Shown: positions 1 through 8,530, numbered from the stretch's first letter. The stretch: DNA of 15,357 bases from an uncultured Collinsella sp. (GCA_934617135.1 CAKTUC010000029.1:1-15357), one strand, 5' to 3'. Notes: generated by a model not told the origin, from the letters alone. Numbers and translations are program-made.

Positions 1-1
1 G

Positions 2-2512
2 TGGATGAAGGCCTGGGAGGACTCCAACCTCTTTGCCGTCGACACCGACGCCAGCAAGCCCAAGAAGTACGTGCTCGAGATGTTCCCGTATCCGTCGGGC
101 GACCTGCACATGGGCCACGCGCGCAACTACACCATCGGCGATGCCATGGCCCGTCAGGCCCGCATGCGCGGCTACGACGTGCTGCATCCTATCGGCTTTG
201 ACGCCTTTGGCCTGCCCGCCGAGAACGCCGCCATCAAGCACAATACGCAGGCTGCCGCCTGGACGTATAAGAACATGGACCAGGCGCTCGCCACGATGAA
301 GCGCATGGGCTTCTCCTACGATCTGGATCGCATGGTCAAGACCTGCAGCCCCGACTACTATCGCTGGGGTCAGTGGATTTTTGAGAAGTTGTGGGAAAAG
401 GGCCTGGTCTACCGTAAGAAGAACCCGGTCAACTGGTGCCCCACCTGCAAGACCGTTTTGGCAAACGAGCAGGTGACCGAGGGCAAGTGCTGGCGCTGCG
501 GCACCGAGCCCGAGAAGCGCGACCTGGAGCAGTGGTACTTCAAGATCACCGAGTACTCCCAGGAGCTGCTCGACGACCTGGAGAAGCTCCCCGGCTGGCC
601 CGAGCGCGTCAAGCAGATGCAGGCCAACTGGATCGGCCGCTCCGAGGGCGCCGAGGTCGACTTTACCCTGTGCGATAAGGATGGCGAGCCCATCGAGGGC
701 GACGAGGGTAAGATCACCGTCTTCACCACGCGTGCCGATACGCTCTTTGGCGTCTCCTTCTTTGTCCTGGCTCCCGAGTACGCCCGTCTGCACGAGCTCG
801 TCGAGGGCACGGAGTACGAGGAGGCCGTCACCAAGATCGTCGAGGACTCCAAGCATATCTCTGCCGTCGAGCGTGCCCAGGGCACCCTCGAGAAGCACGG
901 TGCCTTTACGGGCCGCTACGTCGTGAACCCCGTCAACGGCGAGAAAGTCCCCGTGTGGGTTGCCGACTACGTCGTGGCCGACTATGGTACCGGCGCCGTC
1001 ATGGCCGTTCCTTGCGGCGACCAGCGCGACTTTGAGTTCGCCCGCAAGTACGACCTGCCCATCGTGCCGATTATCCTGGACGATGACGACCGCGCTGCCG
1101 TCGAGGCCAGCGGCGAGACCATCGATACCTTCCATGCCGAGACCGTCGATTGGGATTGCGCCCACGCTGCCGAGGGCACGCTCGTCCAGTCCGGCAAGTA
1201 CACCGGCATGCGCGGCGGCAAGCACTCCGAGGGCGAGGCTGCGATCGTGGCCGATCTCGAGGCCATGGGCTGCGGCCGTCGCAAGGTCGAGTTCCGTCTG
1301 CGCGACTGGCTCATCAGCCGTCAGCGCTATTGGGGCAACCCCATCCCGGCCATCCACTGCGAGCACTGCGGCATCGTCCCCGTACCCGAGGACCAGCTGC
1401 CGGTGACGCTGCCTGAGAACCTGGACCTGGGTGCCGGCGAGACCCTCGCCGAGTGCAAGGAGTTCTACGAGACCACCTGCCCGGTCTGCGGCCGCCCGGC
1501 CAAGCGCGAGACCGATACCATGGACACCTTCACCTGCTCCAGCTGGTATTACCTGCGCTATACCGATCCGCACAACACCGAGCTGCCCTTCTCCCGCGAG
1601 GCTGCCGATCGTTGGATGCCCGTCGATAACTACATCGGTGGCATCGAGCACGCCATTCTGCACCTGCTCTACAGCCGCTTCTTTACCAAGGCACTGCGCG
1701 ACCTGGGCCTGCTGAGTGTGGACGAGCCCTTCACCAACCTGCTGTGCCAGGGCATGGTCAAGGACGAGAACGGCGACACCATGTCCAAGTCCAAGGGTAA
1801 TGTCGTGCCCCCGAGCTCGGTCATCGAGCCCTACGGCGCCGACACCATGCGTTTGGCGATCCTGTTTATCGCCCCGCCCGAGAAGGACTTCGACTGGGAT
1901 CCCAAGGCCGTTGAGGGCGCCAACCGCTTCATCAAGCGCGCCTGGCGTATCGTTTGGCAGCTCGTCCAGTCCGGCGACGCCAACGTTGCCTTCGACAAGT
2001 CCGCGCTCGACGAGGTTGCGATGAAGCTCTATCGTGAGCGTCACCGCACCATCGCCAAGTGCACCGAGGACTTCGACCGCGGCCAGTTCAACACCGCCAT
2101 CTCGGCCGTTATGGAGCTCGTCAACGCGGCGAGCGCCTACCTCAACGCCACTGAGGGCGCTTCCCGTGACAAGGCGCTGTGCTACGGCGTGGCTAAGGAT
2201 ATCGTGAGCGTCCTTGCTCCCATCTGCCCGTTCTGGGCCGATGAGCTGTGGCATGAGGCGCTCGGCTGTGAGGGCAATGCCTACACCGCCGCCTGGCCCG
2301 AGTTCGACCTGGCCGAGTCCATCGAGGACACGGTGCAGATCGTCGTACAGGTGCTCGGCAAGGTCCGTGGCCGCATCGACGTCGCCCGCGATGCCTCCAA
2401 CGAGGAGATGCAGGCTGCCGCCGAGGCCGCCGTCGCCAAGTGGCTCGAGGGCAAGACGGTCGTCAAGGCCATCTGCGTGCCCGGCAAGCTGGTCAACCTG
2501 GTGGTCAAGTAA
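2..2512 (+). CDS. leuS: Leucyl-tRNA synthetase, 5' end truncated by the window
   Basis: This class Ia synthetase charges tRNA-Leu with leucine in the cytoplasm and hydrolyses mischarged tRNA in an editing domain. The reading frame is open to the left edge (first full codon at base 2). The segment W-M-K-A-W-E matches the family's internal N-terminal region, so the ATG at base 5 is probably not the real start and some tens of residues are missing. Numbering from that Met: HMGH (HIGH motif) at 35-38, a Cys4 zinc site at C145/C148/C162/C165, the CP1 editing domain with TTRADTLFG at 241-249 and GTGAVMAVP at 328-336 followed by GDQRD, a second Cys4 cluster at C452/C455/C492/C495, and the KMSKS loop as TMSKS at 592-596. 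The C-terminal part is the helical anticodon-binding domain and the small C-terminal domain. The first Lys of KMSKS is Thr here. A terminator follows, so leuS ends its transcription unit. Confidence 0.97.
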   Translation, partial: WMKAWEDSNLFAVDTDASKPKKYVLEMFPYPSGDLHMGHARNYTIGDAMARQARMRGYDVLHPIGFDAFGLPAENAAIKHNTQAAAWTYKNMDQALATMKRMGFSYDLDRMVKTCSPDYYRWGQWIFEKLWEKGLVYRKKNPVNWCPTCKTVLANEQVTEGKCWRCGTEPEKRDLEQWYFKITEYSQELLDDLEKLPGWPERVKQMQANWIGRSEGAEVDFTLCDKDGEPIEGDEGKITVFTTRADTLFGVSFFVLAPEYARLHELVEGTEYEEAVTKIVEDSKHISAVERAQGTLEKHGAFTGRYVVNPVNGEKVPVWVADYVVADYGTGAVMAVPCGDQRDFEFARKYDLPIVPIILDDDDRAAVEASGETIDTFHAETVDWDCAHAAEGTLVQSGKYTGMRGGKHSEGEAAIVADLEAMGCGRRKVEFRLRDWLISRQRYWGNPIPAIHCEHCGIVPVPEDQLPVTLPENLDLGAGETLAECKEFYETTCPVCGRPAKRETDTMDTFTCSSWYYLRYTDPHNTELPFSREAADRWMPVDNYIGGIEHAILHLLYSRFFTKALRDLGLLSVDEPFTNLLCQGMVKDENGDTMSKSKGNVVPPSSVIEPYGADTMRLAILFIAPPEKDFDWDPKAVEGANRFIKRAWRIVWQLVQSGDANVAFDKSALDEVAMKLYRERHRTIAKCTEDFDRGQFNTAISAVMELVNAASAYLNATEGASRDKALCYGVAKDIVSVLAPICPFWADELWHEALGCEGNAYTAAWPEFDLAESIEDTVQIVVQVLGKVRGRIDVARDASNEEMQAAAEAAVAKWLEGKTVVKAICVPGKLVNLVVK

Positions 2513-2540
2513 GCGCTGCGCGTAAAGCTGACATGCAATA

Positions 2541-2576
2541 AACGAGGGACGGCCCGGTTGGGTCGTCCCTCGTTTT
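2541..2576 (+). terminator. Intrinsic terminator of leuS, probably bidirectional
   Basis: An 11-bp perfect stem (2541-2551 with 2564-2574) extends inward by four more pairs, including one G-U, to a GGTT loop at 2556-2559. The plus strand ends in TTTT at 2573-2576. Read on the minus strand the same stem is followed by TTTATT, so it could also end the converging lipoprotein gene at 2617-3189. The position 29 bases after the leuS stop codon fits this role. Confidence 0.9.
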
Positions 2577-2616
2577 GAGTTGTATGCCCTGCTTAGTCAG
2601 TGCGTCGCACCGTCTT

Positions 2617-3189
2617 CTACGGGATGTGCACCAGGTCCCTAAAGTAAACGTTGCCCGTTGCCTCTTCGAACATCCAAATGTTGAGGTAGATGTCGTTGAG
2701 GTCGTTGTTCGCATCAAAGTCCGGGTCGTCGAAGGTGCCAACAAAGGTGAGCATGGCGCGCGTTTCCTCGCCTGCTGCGACCTGCTGGCGCATGCGCACA
2801 TCGCGGACCACGCCGTTGACGTAGGCATAGGAGTCCACATCGCCAAACATCATGTCGACACCGGTGTTGTTGGTCACCGTAAAGATGAGCGCAGCGTCGC
2901 CGTAGCCGTCGGTGTCCTTGCCCACGCAGGTAACATGGACGTTCTCGTCTGCCTCAAGGTCGATGGGGAACTGTTCTTGGGGGTCGGGACCTAAGCCCTG
3001 GGGATCGTCGATGTCTTCGTCTATTTTGTTGAAGCTTACCGGGGGTTCGGTTTTCTCGACGGCTTTGGTGCTGCCACGATCCGGTTCGCATGTTCCGGTT
3101 TTGCCATCGATGTTGATGCAGCCCGTCAGAGCGAACGAGCAGGCAGCGACGACGAGCGCTGTCGCGCAGAGGGTGCCTAGGCGTTCCAT
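2617..3189 (-). CDS. Predicted lipoprotein of unknown function
   Basis: This 190-residue protein has a type II signal peptide: a short n-region with Arg3, a hydrophobic stretch at about 7-21, and the lipobox LTGC with the lipidated Cys at residue 24. It should be anchored to the outer face of the cytoplasmic membrane. Residues 25-75 form a polar, acidic, Pro-containing linker. Residues about 76-190 look like a beta-rich globular domain with the pattern FTVTNNTGVDMMF, which resembles the Ig-like extracellular domains of the DUF4352/DUF5067 type; that assignment is a guess from pattern only. The start is supported by AAGGAGG five bases downstream-free of the ATG on the minus strand (3194-3200). 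The gene lies alone, convergent to leuS and divergent from rimP, so context gives no function. No convincing promoter was found upstream. The opposite-strand frame at 2575-2994 is judged a shadow. Confidence 0.8.
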   Translation of the reverse strand: MERLGTLCATALVVAACSFALTGCINIDGKTGTCEPDRGSTKAVEKTEPPVSFNKIDEDIDDPQGLGPDPQEQFPIDLEADENVHVTCVGKDTDGYGDAALIFTVTNNTGVDMMFGDVDSYAYVNGVVRDVRMRQQVAAGEETRAMLTFVGTFDDPDFDANNDLNDIYLNIWMFEEATGNVYFRDLVHIP

Positions 3190-3193
3190 GGAT

Positions 3194-3200
3194 CCTCCTT
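3194..3200 (-). promoter_or_regulatory. Ribosome binding site of the lipoprotein gene
   Basis: On the minus strand this reads AAGGAGG, a full anti-16S match, with four bases before the ATG at 3189. It fixes the strand and start of the lipoprotein gene against the competing plus-strand open frame. Confidence 0.85.
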
Positions 3201-3450
3201 GCCGTAGAGATGCTGGAAGGTTGTGCGGTCAATGCATGCGGCAGGCTTTCTCGTTACAGAATGCCTCTCGGCTCAAGTCTGGCCGATGTGCGCCCAGGGA
3301 TGGAATGCCCATAGGGCCCGATTCGGTCGGCACGCTGGGACGCATGGCCCGTTTTGGGACTGTTGAGGGCGCGCCGCATGGGGTTCCTCGGTCAATTGTC
3401 CTATTCTTGTGGAGAACCTGTGCGCACGCTGACCTGCAGATTCGTACTGT
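3201..3450. other. Intergenic region between the lipoprotein gene and the rimP promoter, nothing recognised
   Basis: About 250 bases lie here without a supported gene. Open frames crossing it lack ribosome binding sites and recognisable protein features. I see no tRNA fold, no tandem repeats and no strong -35/-10 pair reading toward the lipoprotein gene. Only short palindromes such as GGGCCC are present. The region may hold the lipoprotein promoter, but I cannot place it. Confidence 0.5.
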
Positions 3451-3453
3451 GCT

Positions 3454-3481
3454 TGCGCGTTTCCGCAGCTATTGGTATAGT
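3454..3481 (+). promoter_or_regulatory. Probable promoter of the rimP-nusA-infB operon (extended -10)
   Basis: TATAGT at 3476-3481 is preceded by TGG, giving an extended -10 element (TGN-TATAGT). A weak -35, TTGCGC, lies at 3454-3459 with a 16-base spacer. Transcription would start near 3488, leaving a leader of about 70 bases that contains the hairpin at 3507-3539. The start point is inferred from consensus only. Confidence 0.6.
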
Positions 3482-3506
3482 TTGCTTGCAAATGAAGTTG
3501 TAATTG

Positions 3507-3539
3507 AAAGAAGTGGGGTTTCGGCCCCGCTTCTTTTTT
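3507..3539 (+). terminator. Intrinsic terminator in the rimP leader (probable attenuator)
   Basis: A 12-bp stem (3507-3518 with 3525-3536, one G-U pair) carries a TTTCGG loop and runs into TTTTTT at 3534-3539. This is the form of a rho-independent terminator, but it lies directly upstream of the rimP ribosome binding site, in the direction of the operon. No room for another promoter is left between it and the gene, so transcripts entering rimP must read through it. In Bacillus subtilis the rimP-nusA operon is, to my knowledge, autoregulated by NusA-stimulated termination in its leader; a similar loop is inferred here. Confidence 0.8.
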
Positions 3540-3547
3540 GTATGGAT

Positions 3548-3553
3548 GGAGGT
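3548..3553 (+). promoter_or_regulatory. Ribosome binding site that sets the rimP start
   Basis: GGAGGT lies six bases before the ATG at 3560. An in-frame ATG at 3542 is upstream of this site and has only the terminator T-tract before it, so 3560 is preferred. Confidence 0.85.
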
Positions 3554-3559
3554 GCCGCA

Positions 3560-4054
3560 ATGGTCAAGACCAAGACCGAGCAGGCGATCATCGACGCGCT
3601 CGAGGCCGTCGCTCCCCAGCACGATGTCGACATCGTCGACGTCGAGCTCGTGGGCGCCACCAAGGCCCCCTGCGTGCGCGTGCGTATCGAGGGTGCCGAG
3701 GGTCAGAGCCTGTCTCTCAACGACGTCACGGCCAACACCAAGTGGGTCGGCGATGTGATTGAGGAGCTCGACCCCATTTCTTCGAGCTATACGCTCGAGG
3801 TGTCGAGCCCGGGTATGGCGCGCCCGCTGCGCCGCCCGAGTGACTTTGCCCGCTTTGTGGGCGAGAACTGCGAGCTCACCTCTACCGCCACCGAGGGCCG
3901 TCGCAAGTACGCCGGTAAGATTGCCGCCGCCACCGAGACGAACGTGACCCTCGAGCTCGAGGACGGCGAGTCCGTCACCCTCGATTTTTCTGATGTTAAA
4001 AAGTGCAAGTTGAAGCCCACCTACGACTTCAAGCCCGCGAAGGAAGGAAAGTAA
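3560..4054 (+). CDS. rimP: Ribosome maturation factor RimP
   Basis: RimP binds the maturing 30S subunit and assists assembly around the head proteins. The 164-residue product has the usual family length and two-domain layout. The N-terminal alpha/beta domain contains DVDIVDVELVG and ends in the family signature YTLEVSSPGMARPLRR (about residues 77-92). The C-terminal SH3-like barrel follows (about 95-155), and the end is Lys-rich. The frame extends far upstream, but the ATG at 3560 has GGAGGT at good spacing and the protein begins where the family begins. The gene is first in its operon, one base before nusA, which is the order found in most bacteria. Expression is probably controlled by the leader hairpin at 3507-3539. 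Confidence 0.95.
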   Translation: MVKTKTEQAIIDALEAVAPQHDVDIVDVELVGATKAPCVRVRIEGAEGQSLSLNDVTANTKWVGDVIEELDPISSSYTLEVSSPGMARPLRRPSDFARFVGENCELTSTATEGRRKYAGKIAAATETNVTLELEDGESVTLDFSDVKKCKLKPTYDFKPAKEGK

Positions 4055-4055
4055 G

Positions 4056-5303
4056 ATGGCAGCATCCGACATGATGTCCGCCCTGATGGAGCTTTGCCAG
4101 GAGAAGCACATCGACCAGCTCTACCTGATCGACCGCCTGGAGCAGTCGCTTGCCAAGAGCTATGCCGAGATCCTGCATCTTGAGTGGGGCGCCAAGGTGA
4201 CCATCGACCGCACCACCGGCAAGATCTACGTCTACCGCCTTGAGCCGATCGACGATTCCATGGACGAGGAGGGCAACTTCACCGAGTTCGAGGAGATCGA
4301 CGTCACCCCCAAGAACACGAGCCGCATCGCTGCCCAGCACGCCAAGGCCGAGATCAACGCCATCGTGCGTAACTCCGCCCGCGAGCAGATCTACGAGGAG
4401 TTTTCCGGCCGCATCGGTGACCTCATCAGCGGTACCGTGCTGCAGTCCACGCCCGACTTCACGATTGTCAAGATCCGCGAGGGCGTCGAGGCCGAGCTGC
4501 CGCACTTCGATCAGCGCCGTTACGAGAACGAGCGCAACGAGCGTCCGATGGGCGAGCGCTACCTGCACAACCAGCACATCAAGGCCGTGATCATCGACGT
4601 TCGCGACCCCAACTCCAACCTGCAGCCGGTTCGTGGCGAGCACAGCCGTCCGCCGATTGTCATCTCCCGTACCCACCCCGAGCTCATGCGTCGTCTGTTT
4701 GAGCAGGAGGTGCCCGAGATCTATGAGGGCACCGTCCAGATCAAGTCGATCGCCCGCGAGCCTGGCCAGCGCTCCAAGGTCGCCGTCCACTCGCTCGACG
4801 ACCGCCTGGATCCCGTGGGCGCCTGCGTCGGCCCCAAGGGCAGCCGCGTGCGCGCCGTCGTGGGCGAGCTCCGTGGCGAGCGCGTCGACGTCATCCTGTG
4901 GGATGCCGATCCTGCCGTCTACGTCGCCAACGCCCTGTCGCCCGCTAAGGTCACCCGCGTCCTCATCGACGAGGAGAAGGCCTACGCCGGCGTCATCGTG
5001 CCCGACGACCAGCTGTCCCTCGCCATCGGCAAGGAGGGCCAGAACGCCCGCCTCGCCGCGCGCCTGACCGGTTGGCACATCGATATCAAGTCCGAGACCC
5101 TTGCCGCCGACATCCTCAAGAACGTTCCCGTTCACGAGGAGCCCGCCGCCGACCTGATCGGTGACGAGGAGGACGAGGACGTCCGTCGCTGCGAGTTCGT
5201 GTCCGAGGACGGCATCCAGTGCCGCAACCAGGCCCGTCCCGGCTCCCGTTTCTGCGGTGTCCACGACACCGACGCCTTCGATGATGCGGAGGACCTGATC
5301 TAG
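4056..5303 (+). CDS. nusA: Transcription termination/antitermination factor NusA with a zinc-knuckle-like C-terminal tail
   Basis: NusA binds RNA polymerase and nascent RNA and modulates pausing, intrinsic termination and antitermination. The 415-residue product shows an N-terminal polymerase-binding domain (about 1-118), an S1 domain (about 119-205, with an Arg/Asn/Glu-rich insertion near 151-170), KH1 with GPKG at 259-262 and KH2 with GKEGQN at 325-330. The enterobacterial acidic repeats are absent, as is usual outside proteobacteria. After an acidic linker (about 361-376), residues 379-403 read C-x9-C-x10-C-x2-H with the local pattern [15 protein letters not shown]. This is like the small Cys3His knuckles found at the ends of various proteins and is not part of standard NusA. 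Translation probably couples with rimP: the start lies one base after its stop, and the GGAAGGAAAG-like site lies inside rimP. Confidence 0.95.
   Translation: MAASDMMSALMELCQEKHIDQLYLIDRLEQSLAKSYAEILHLEWGAKVTIDRTTGKIYVYRLEPIDDSMDEEGNFTEFEEIDVTPKNTSRIAAQHAKAEINAIVRNSAREQIYEEFSGRIGDLISGTVLQSTPDFTIVKIREGVEAELPHFDQRRYENERNERPMGERYLHNQHIKAVIIDVRDPNSNLQPVRGEHSRPPIVISRTHPELMRRLFEQEVPEIYEGTVQIKSIAREPGQRSKVAVHSLDDRLDPVGACVGPKGSRVRAVVGELRGERVDVILWDADPAVYVANALSPAKVTRVLIDEEKAYAGVIVPDDQLSLAIGKEGQNARLAARLTGWHIDIKSETLAADILKNVPVHEEPAADLIGDEEDEDVRRCEFVSEDGIQCRNQARPGSRFCGVHDTDAFDDAEDLI
5190..5264 (+). other. Zinc-knuckle-like Cys3His motif in the NusA C-terminus
   Basis: The codons for Cys379, Cys389, Cys400 and His403 of NusA fall in this segment. 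The residues between are GIQ before the second Cys, [10 protein letters not shown] before the third, and GV before His. Spacing and the Pro-Gly-Ser turn match a known small zinc-binding pattern by eye. Metal binding is inferred. Confidence 0.65.
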
Positions 5304-5312
5304 CGCGCGGTC

Positions 5313-5333
5313 GCGCCGGGCAGGTCCCGGCGC
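5313..5333 (+). promoter_or_regulatory. GC-rich hairpin in the nusA-infB gap
   Basis: An 8-bp perfect stem (5313-5320 with 5326-5333) encloses the loop CAGGT, ten bases after the nusA stop. No T-tract follows, so it is not a normal intrinsic terminator. A second small palindrome, GGCACC-AA-GGTGCC, lies at 5359-5372. They could mark RNA processing or mRNA stability between the two genes; no function can be shown. Confidence 0.4.
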
Positions 5334-5393
5334 ACATCCCACGCTCGTTCAGTCTCTAGGCACCAAGGTGCCAGAAAGGGTAGGTGAAGTCAT

Positions 5394-8108
5394 ATGGCAA
5401 AAGTCCGTGTGTCCACCCTGGCCAAAGAGTTCGGCATGACCTCCAAGGAATTGATGGGTCATCTCGCCGATATGAAGATTCCCGCTAAGTCCGCTTCCTC
5501 CGCCCTGGAGGACGCCTACGTCGCCATGGTCCGCAAGCAGCTCGCCTCGGTGATCGAGGCCCGCGCCCAGGAAGTCGAGGCCGCCAAGCAGGCCGAGGAG
5601 CAGGCCGCTGCCGCCGAGGAGGCCGCCCGCGCCGCCGAGGCCGAGCGCGAGCGCATCGCCGCCGAGAAGGCACGCGAGGAGGAGCGCCGCCAGTTTGCCG
5701 CAGCCCAGGCTGCCGAGGAGGCTGCCCGCGCCGAGGCCGAGGCCAAGAAGAAAGCCGAGCAGGAGCGCCTTGCTCGCGAGAAGGAGGAGGCTGCCCGCGA
5801 GGCCCAGCGCCGCGCCGTTCCCGCTTCCGATTCCGGTTCGCGCTTCCGTTCGCTGCTCGACCAGATCGCCGCACAGGAGACCGTGCTCAAGGAGAAGAAG
5901 GACGCCGAGGACAAGGCCAAGGCCGAGCGCGCCGCCGAGCGCGGTAACCGTCGTGGCGGCAACAATGACCGCCGCGGTGGCCGTCGTAACGATCGCAACG
6001 CTTCCGACAACAACTCCGAGCGCAACGCCTCCGAGAGCCGTCCGCACAGCCATCGCACCAACGCCAGCAACAACGTCGCTGCCGGCATGGACTTCCCCAA
6101 CCCCGACAAGCAGGGCAAGGGCAAGAAGCGCAAGGGCGGTCACAACAACGAAGAGGACCACTACAGCCGCATGGCTCGCGAGGCCGAGGAGTACAGCCGC
6201 GAGAAGGTGCTCGAGGAGGCTCGTGCCGCCGTCGAGGAGGCCTCTCGCGAGTCCACCGGTCGCCGCAAGAAGCGCAAGGAGAAGCGCGAGCGCGAGGCTG
6301 CAAAGGCTCAGGAGGAGCGCAAGATTGAGGAGGCGCTGGCCCAGGGCGTGAACCCTGAGGACCTCGACGCCATCAAGGTCTCCCAGGGCGTTACCGTCCA
6401 GGAGCTCGCCGAGGCGCTCGACGTTCCGGCCAACGACATCATCAAGCGCCTGTTCCTGCTGGGCACGCCGCTCACGATGACGCAGTCCATGTCCGATGAC
6501 CTCGTCGAGCTCGTTGCCGACGACCTGGGCCGTCAGATCAAGATCATCACCCCCGAGGAGGAGAACACCTTCTCGTTCTACGACGATCCCGCCGACCTCA
6601 AGCCGCGCGCCCCGGTCGTCACCGTCATGGGCCACGTCGACCACGGCAAGACGAGCCTGCTCGACGCCATCCGTCATACCGGCGTCGCTGCCGGCGAGGC
6701 GGGCGGCATTACGCAGGCCATCGGTGCTTCGCAGGTCATGATCAACGACCGCAAGATCACCTTCATCGATACCCCTGGTCACGCCACGTTTACGGCCATG
6801 CGTGCCCGTGGCGCCAAGGTGACCGACATCGTCATTCTGATCGTGGCCGCCGACGACGGCGTCATGCCCCAGACCATCGAGTCGATCAACCACGCCAAGG
6901 CCGCCGGCGTTCCCATCGTCGTCGCCGTCAACAAGATCGATAAGCCGGGTGCCAACCCCGATCGCGTGCGCCAGGAGCTCACCGAGTACGGCATCATCCC
7001 CGAGGAGTGGGGCGGACAGAACATGTTCGTCAACATCTCTGCCAAGCAGAAGATCGGTATCGACGACCTTCTGGAGACCGTGCTGCTCCAGGCCGACGTG
7101 CTCGAGCTCAAGGCCAACCCCGACACCTTCGCTTCGGGCAACGTCCTCGAGGCTAAGCTCGACAAGGGCCGCGGCTCGGTTGCCACTATGCTCGTGACCC
7201 GCGGTACCCTGCACGTGGGCGACACGCTGGTCGCTGGCCTCACCTATGGCCGCGTCCGCGCCATGCTCGACCCCAAGGGCAACGCCGTCACCGAGGCCGG
7301 TCCCTCCGACGCCGTCGAGATCTTGGGCCTGCAGTCCGTCCCCAACGCCGGCGATGAGTTCCGCGTGTTCGAGGACGAGCGCGAGGCTCGTGCGCTGGCC
7401 GACGAGCGCTCGCTCAAGGCCCGCATCGAGGAGCAGAGCCGCGTGAAGCACGTCACGCTCGAGAACCTCTTTGAGACTATCGCCGACGCCGAGGTCAAGG
7501 AACTCAACCTGATCATCAAGGCCGACGTCCAGGGCTCCATCGAGGCCCTTCAGGACTCCCTCGACAAGATGGACCAGTCCGAGGTGCGCATCAACACGAT
7601 TCACTCCGCCGTCGGTGCCATCAACGAGACCGACGTCGTCCTGGCCGACGCCTCCAACGCCATCATCATCGGCTTTGGCGTCCGTCCCGACGGTAAGGCC
7701 CGCTCCGCTGCCGAGCGCGAGGGTGTCGAGATCCGTTGCTACGACGTTATCTACAAGTGCCTCGAGGAGCTCGACGCTGCCCGTATCGGCATGCTCAAGC
7801 CCACCGAGGTCGAGGTCTCCACGGGTACCGCGACCGTCCTGGACACCTTCAAGGTGCCCAAAGTCGGTATCGCCGCCGGTGTCCGCGTCGAAGAGGGCGA
7901 GATCGCCGCGACCGATTCCGTGCGCCTGGTGCGTGACGGCATCGTGGTCTTCAACGGCAAGATTGCCTCGATGCGCCACTACAAGGACGAGGCCAAGAGC
8001 CTCAAGAGCGGCTCCGAGGGCGGCATTGGCCTGGAGAACTTCCAGGACATCAAGCCCGGCGATCAGATCGAGGGCTACCGCATCGACCAGGTTGCCCGTA
8101 CCGAGTAG
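5394..8108 (+). CDS. infB: Translation initiation factor IF-2
   Basis: IF2 is the GTPase that places fMet-tRNA on the 30S subunit and drives subunit joining. The 904-residue product starts with an IF2-N domain (1-50). A very charged Ala/Glu/Arg/Lys region follows (about 55-180), then an Arg/Gly/Asn-rich stretch (183-228), another charged helix region (255-312) and a second IF2-N domain (about 330-380). The GTPase domain begins near 408 with G1 GHVDHGKT at 413-420, G2 region GGITQAIGA at 437-445, G3 DTPGH at 459-463, G4 NKID at 513-516 and G5 SAK at 549-551. Domains II-IV follow, with the fMet-tRNA-binding C2 domain at the end. The start ATG has AGGTGA six bases upstream. The usual GGITQH is GGITQA here. 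The gap to nusA is 90 bases and holds no ylxR or ylxQ. Confidence 0.97.
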   Translation: MAKVRVSTLAKEFGMTSKELMGHLADMKIPAKSASSALEDAYVAMVRKQLASVIEARAQEVEAAKQAEEQAAAAEEAARAAEAERERIAAEKAREEERRQFAAAQAAEEAARAEAEAKKKAEQERLAREKEEAAREAQRRAVPASDSGSRFRSLLDQIAAQETVLKEKKDAEDKAKAERAAERGNRRGGNNDRRGGRRNDRNASDNNSERNASESRPHSHRTNASNNVAAGMDFPNPDKQGKGKKRKGGHNNEEDHYSRMAREAEEYSREKVLEEARAAVEEASRESTGRRKKRKEKREREAAKAQEERKIEEALAQGVNPEDLDAIKVSQGVTVQELAEALDVPANDIIKRLFLLGTPLTMTQSMSDDLVELVADDLGRQIKIITPEEENTFSFYDDPADLKPRAPVVTVMGHVDHGKTSLLDAIRHTGVAAGEAGGITQAIGASQVMINDRKITFIDTPGHATFTAMRARGAKVTDIVILIVAADDGVMPQTIESINHAKAAGVPIVVAVNKIDKPGANPDRVRQELTEYGIIPEEWGGQNMFVNISAKQKIGIDDLLETVLLQADVLELKANPDTFASGNVLEAKLDKGRGSVATMLVTRGTLHVGDTLVAGLTYGRVRAMLDPKGNAVTEAGPSDAVEILGLQSVPNAGDEFRVFEDEREARALADERSLKARIEEQSRVKHVTLENLFETIADAEVKELNLIIKADVQGSIEALQDSLDKMDQSEVRINTIHSAVGAINETDVVLADASNAIIIGFGVRPDGKARSAAEREGVEIRCYDVIYKCLEELDAARIGMLKPTEVEVSTGTATVLDTFKVPKVGIAAGVRVEEGEIAATDSVRLVRDGIVVFNGKIASMRHYKDEAKSLKSGSEGGIGLENFQDIKPGDQIEGYRIDQVARTE

Positions 8109-8119
8109 GGGGTAGCGCT

Positions 8120-8530
8120 ATGAAGCAAACGCAGGCAACCCGCCGTCTGGGCGAGCAGCTTCGCGAGAAGCTCGGTTATATCCTGCTCTTTGAGGTTTCC
8201 GATCCGCGTCTCGACCTGGTCACCCTGACCGCGGTCGAGGTCGCGGTGGACCGTTCGTTCGCGCGCGTGTACGTTTCGTGCGATGCGAGCCGCTACGACG
8301 AGGTCATGGAGGCGCTCGCCAGCGCCAAGGGCCGCATCCGTAGCCTGCTGGCTCGCTCGCTCGATTGGCGCGTCACGCCCGAGCTCGATTTTCGCATCGA
8401 TCGCTCGACCGATGAGGCCGAGCGCATCACGCGTGCGCTGGAAAACGTTCCCGCCACGCTGGCGATCGAAAAGGACGAGGACGGCTACCCGATAGCGGAT
8501 GCCGCCCAGGAGGCAGCTTTAGATGACTAA
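8120..8530 (+). CDS. rbfA: Ribosome-binding factor A
   Basis: RbfA is a small KH-fold protein that binds the 30S subunit during 16S rRNA 5'-end maturation and cold adaptation. The 136-residue product has typical length. The N-terminus carries the family patterns RRLGEQLREKLGYIL and VSDPRLDLVTLTAVEV (residues about 8-41), followed by the beta strand RSFARVYVS and, near residue 86, TPELDFRID, the usual RbfA end of the KH core. The last 25 residues are acidic. An AGGGGG site precedes the ATG, 11 bases after the infB stop, and the gene overlaps the next one by 8 bases, which suggests coupled translation. Confidence 0.93.
   Translation: MKQTQATRRLGEQLREKLGYILLFEVSDPRLDLVTLTAVEVAVDRSFARVYVSCDASRYDEVMEALASAKGRIRSLLARSLDWRVTPELDFRIDRSTDEAERITRALENVPATLAIEKDEDGYPIADAAQEAALDD

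Noticed and set aside
5-7. ATG at base 5 as the true leuS start
   Set aside because: The frame is open to the window edge and the residues just before and after it match an internal part of the LeuRS N-terminus, so the gene begins outside.
2575-2994. A 139-codon plus-strand frame opposite the lipoprotein gene
   Set aside because: It starts next to the leuS terminator with no ribosome binding site, whereas the minus-strand gene has a lipobox and an AAGGAGG site.
2912-3559. Upstream extension of the rimP frame by about 216 codons
   Set aside because: It runs through the minus-strand lipoprotein gene, the promoter and the terminator hairpin; RimP homology begins only at the ATG at 3560.
3401-4111. 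A 236-codon minus-strand frame opposite rimP
   Set aside because: It covers the rimP promoter and hairpin and mirrors rimP codons; no protein feature supports it.
4029-5342. A 437-codon minus-strand frame antisense to nusA
   Set aside because: Same codon-bias effect; the composition is a complement of NusA codons and there is no supported start site.
5590-5830. Possible tandem DNA repeat in infB (GCCGAGGAG-like units)
   Set aside because: The periodicity follows from Ala/Glu/Arg-rich coding sequence with biased codons; no exact repeat unit is maintained.
5349-7979. An 876-codon open frame on the minus strand antisense to infB
   Set aside because: It mirrors infB almost end to end. In this high-GC genome the sense codons TTA, CTA and TCA, which would give antisense stops, are rare, so long antisense frames arise by themselves. 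Its Leu/Gly/Asp/Val-rich product has no recognisable domain.
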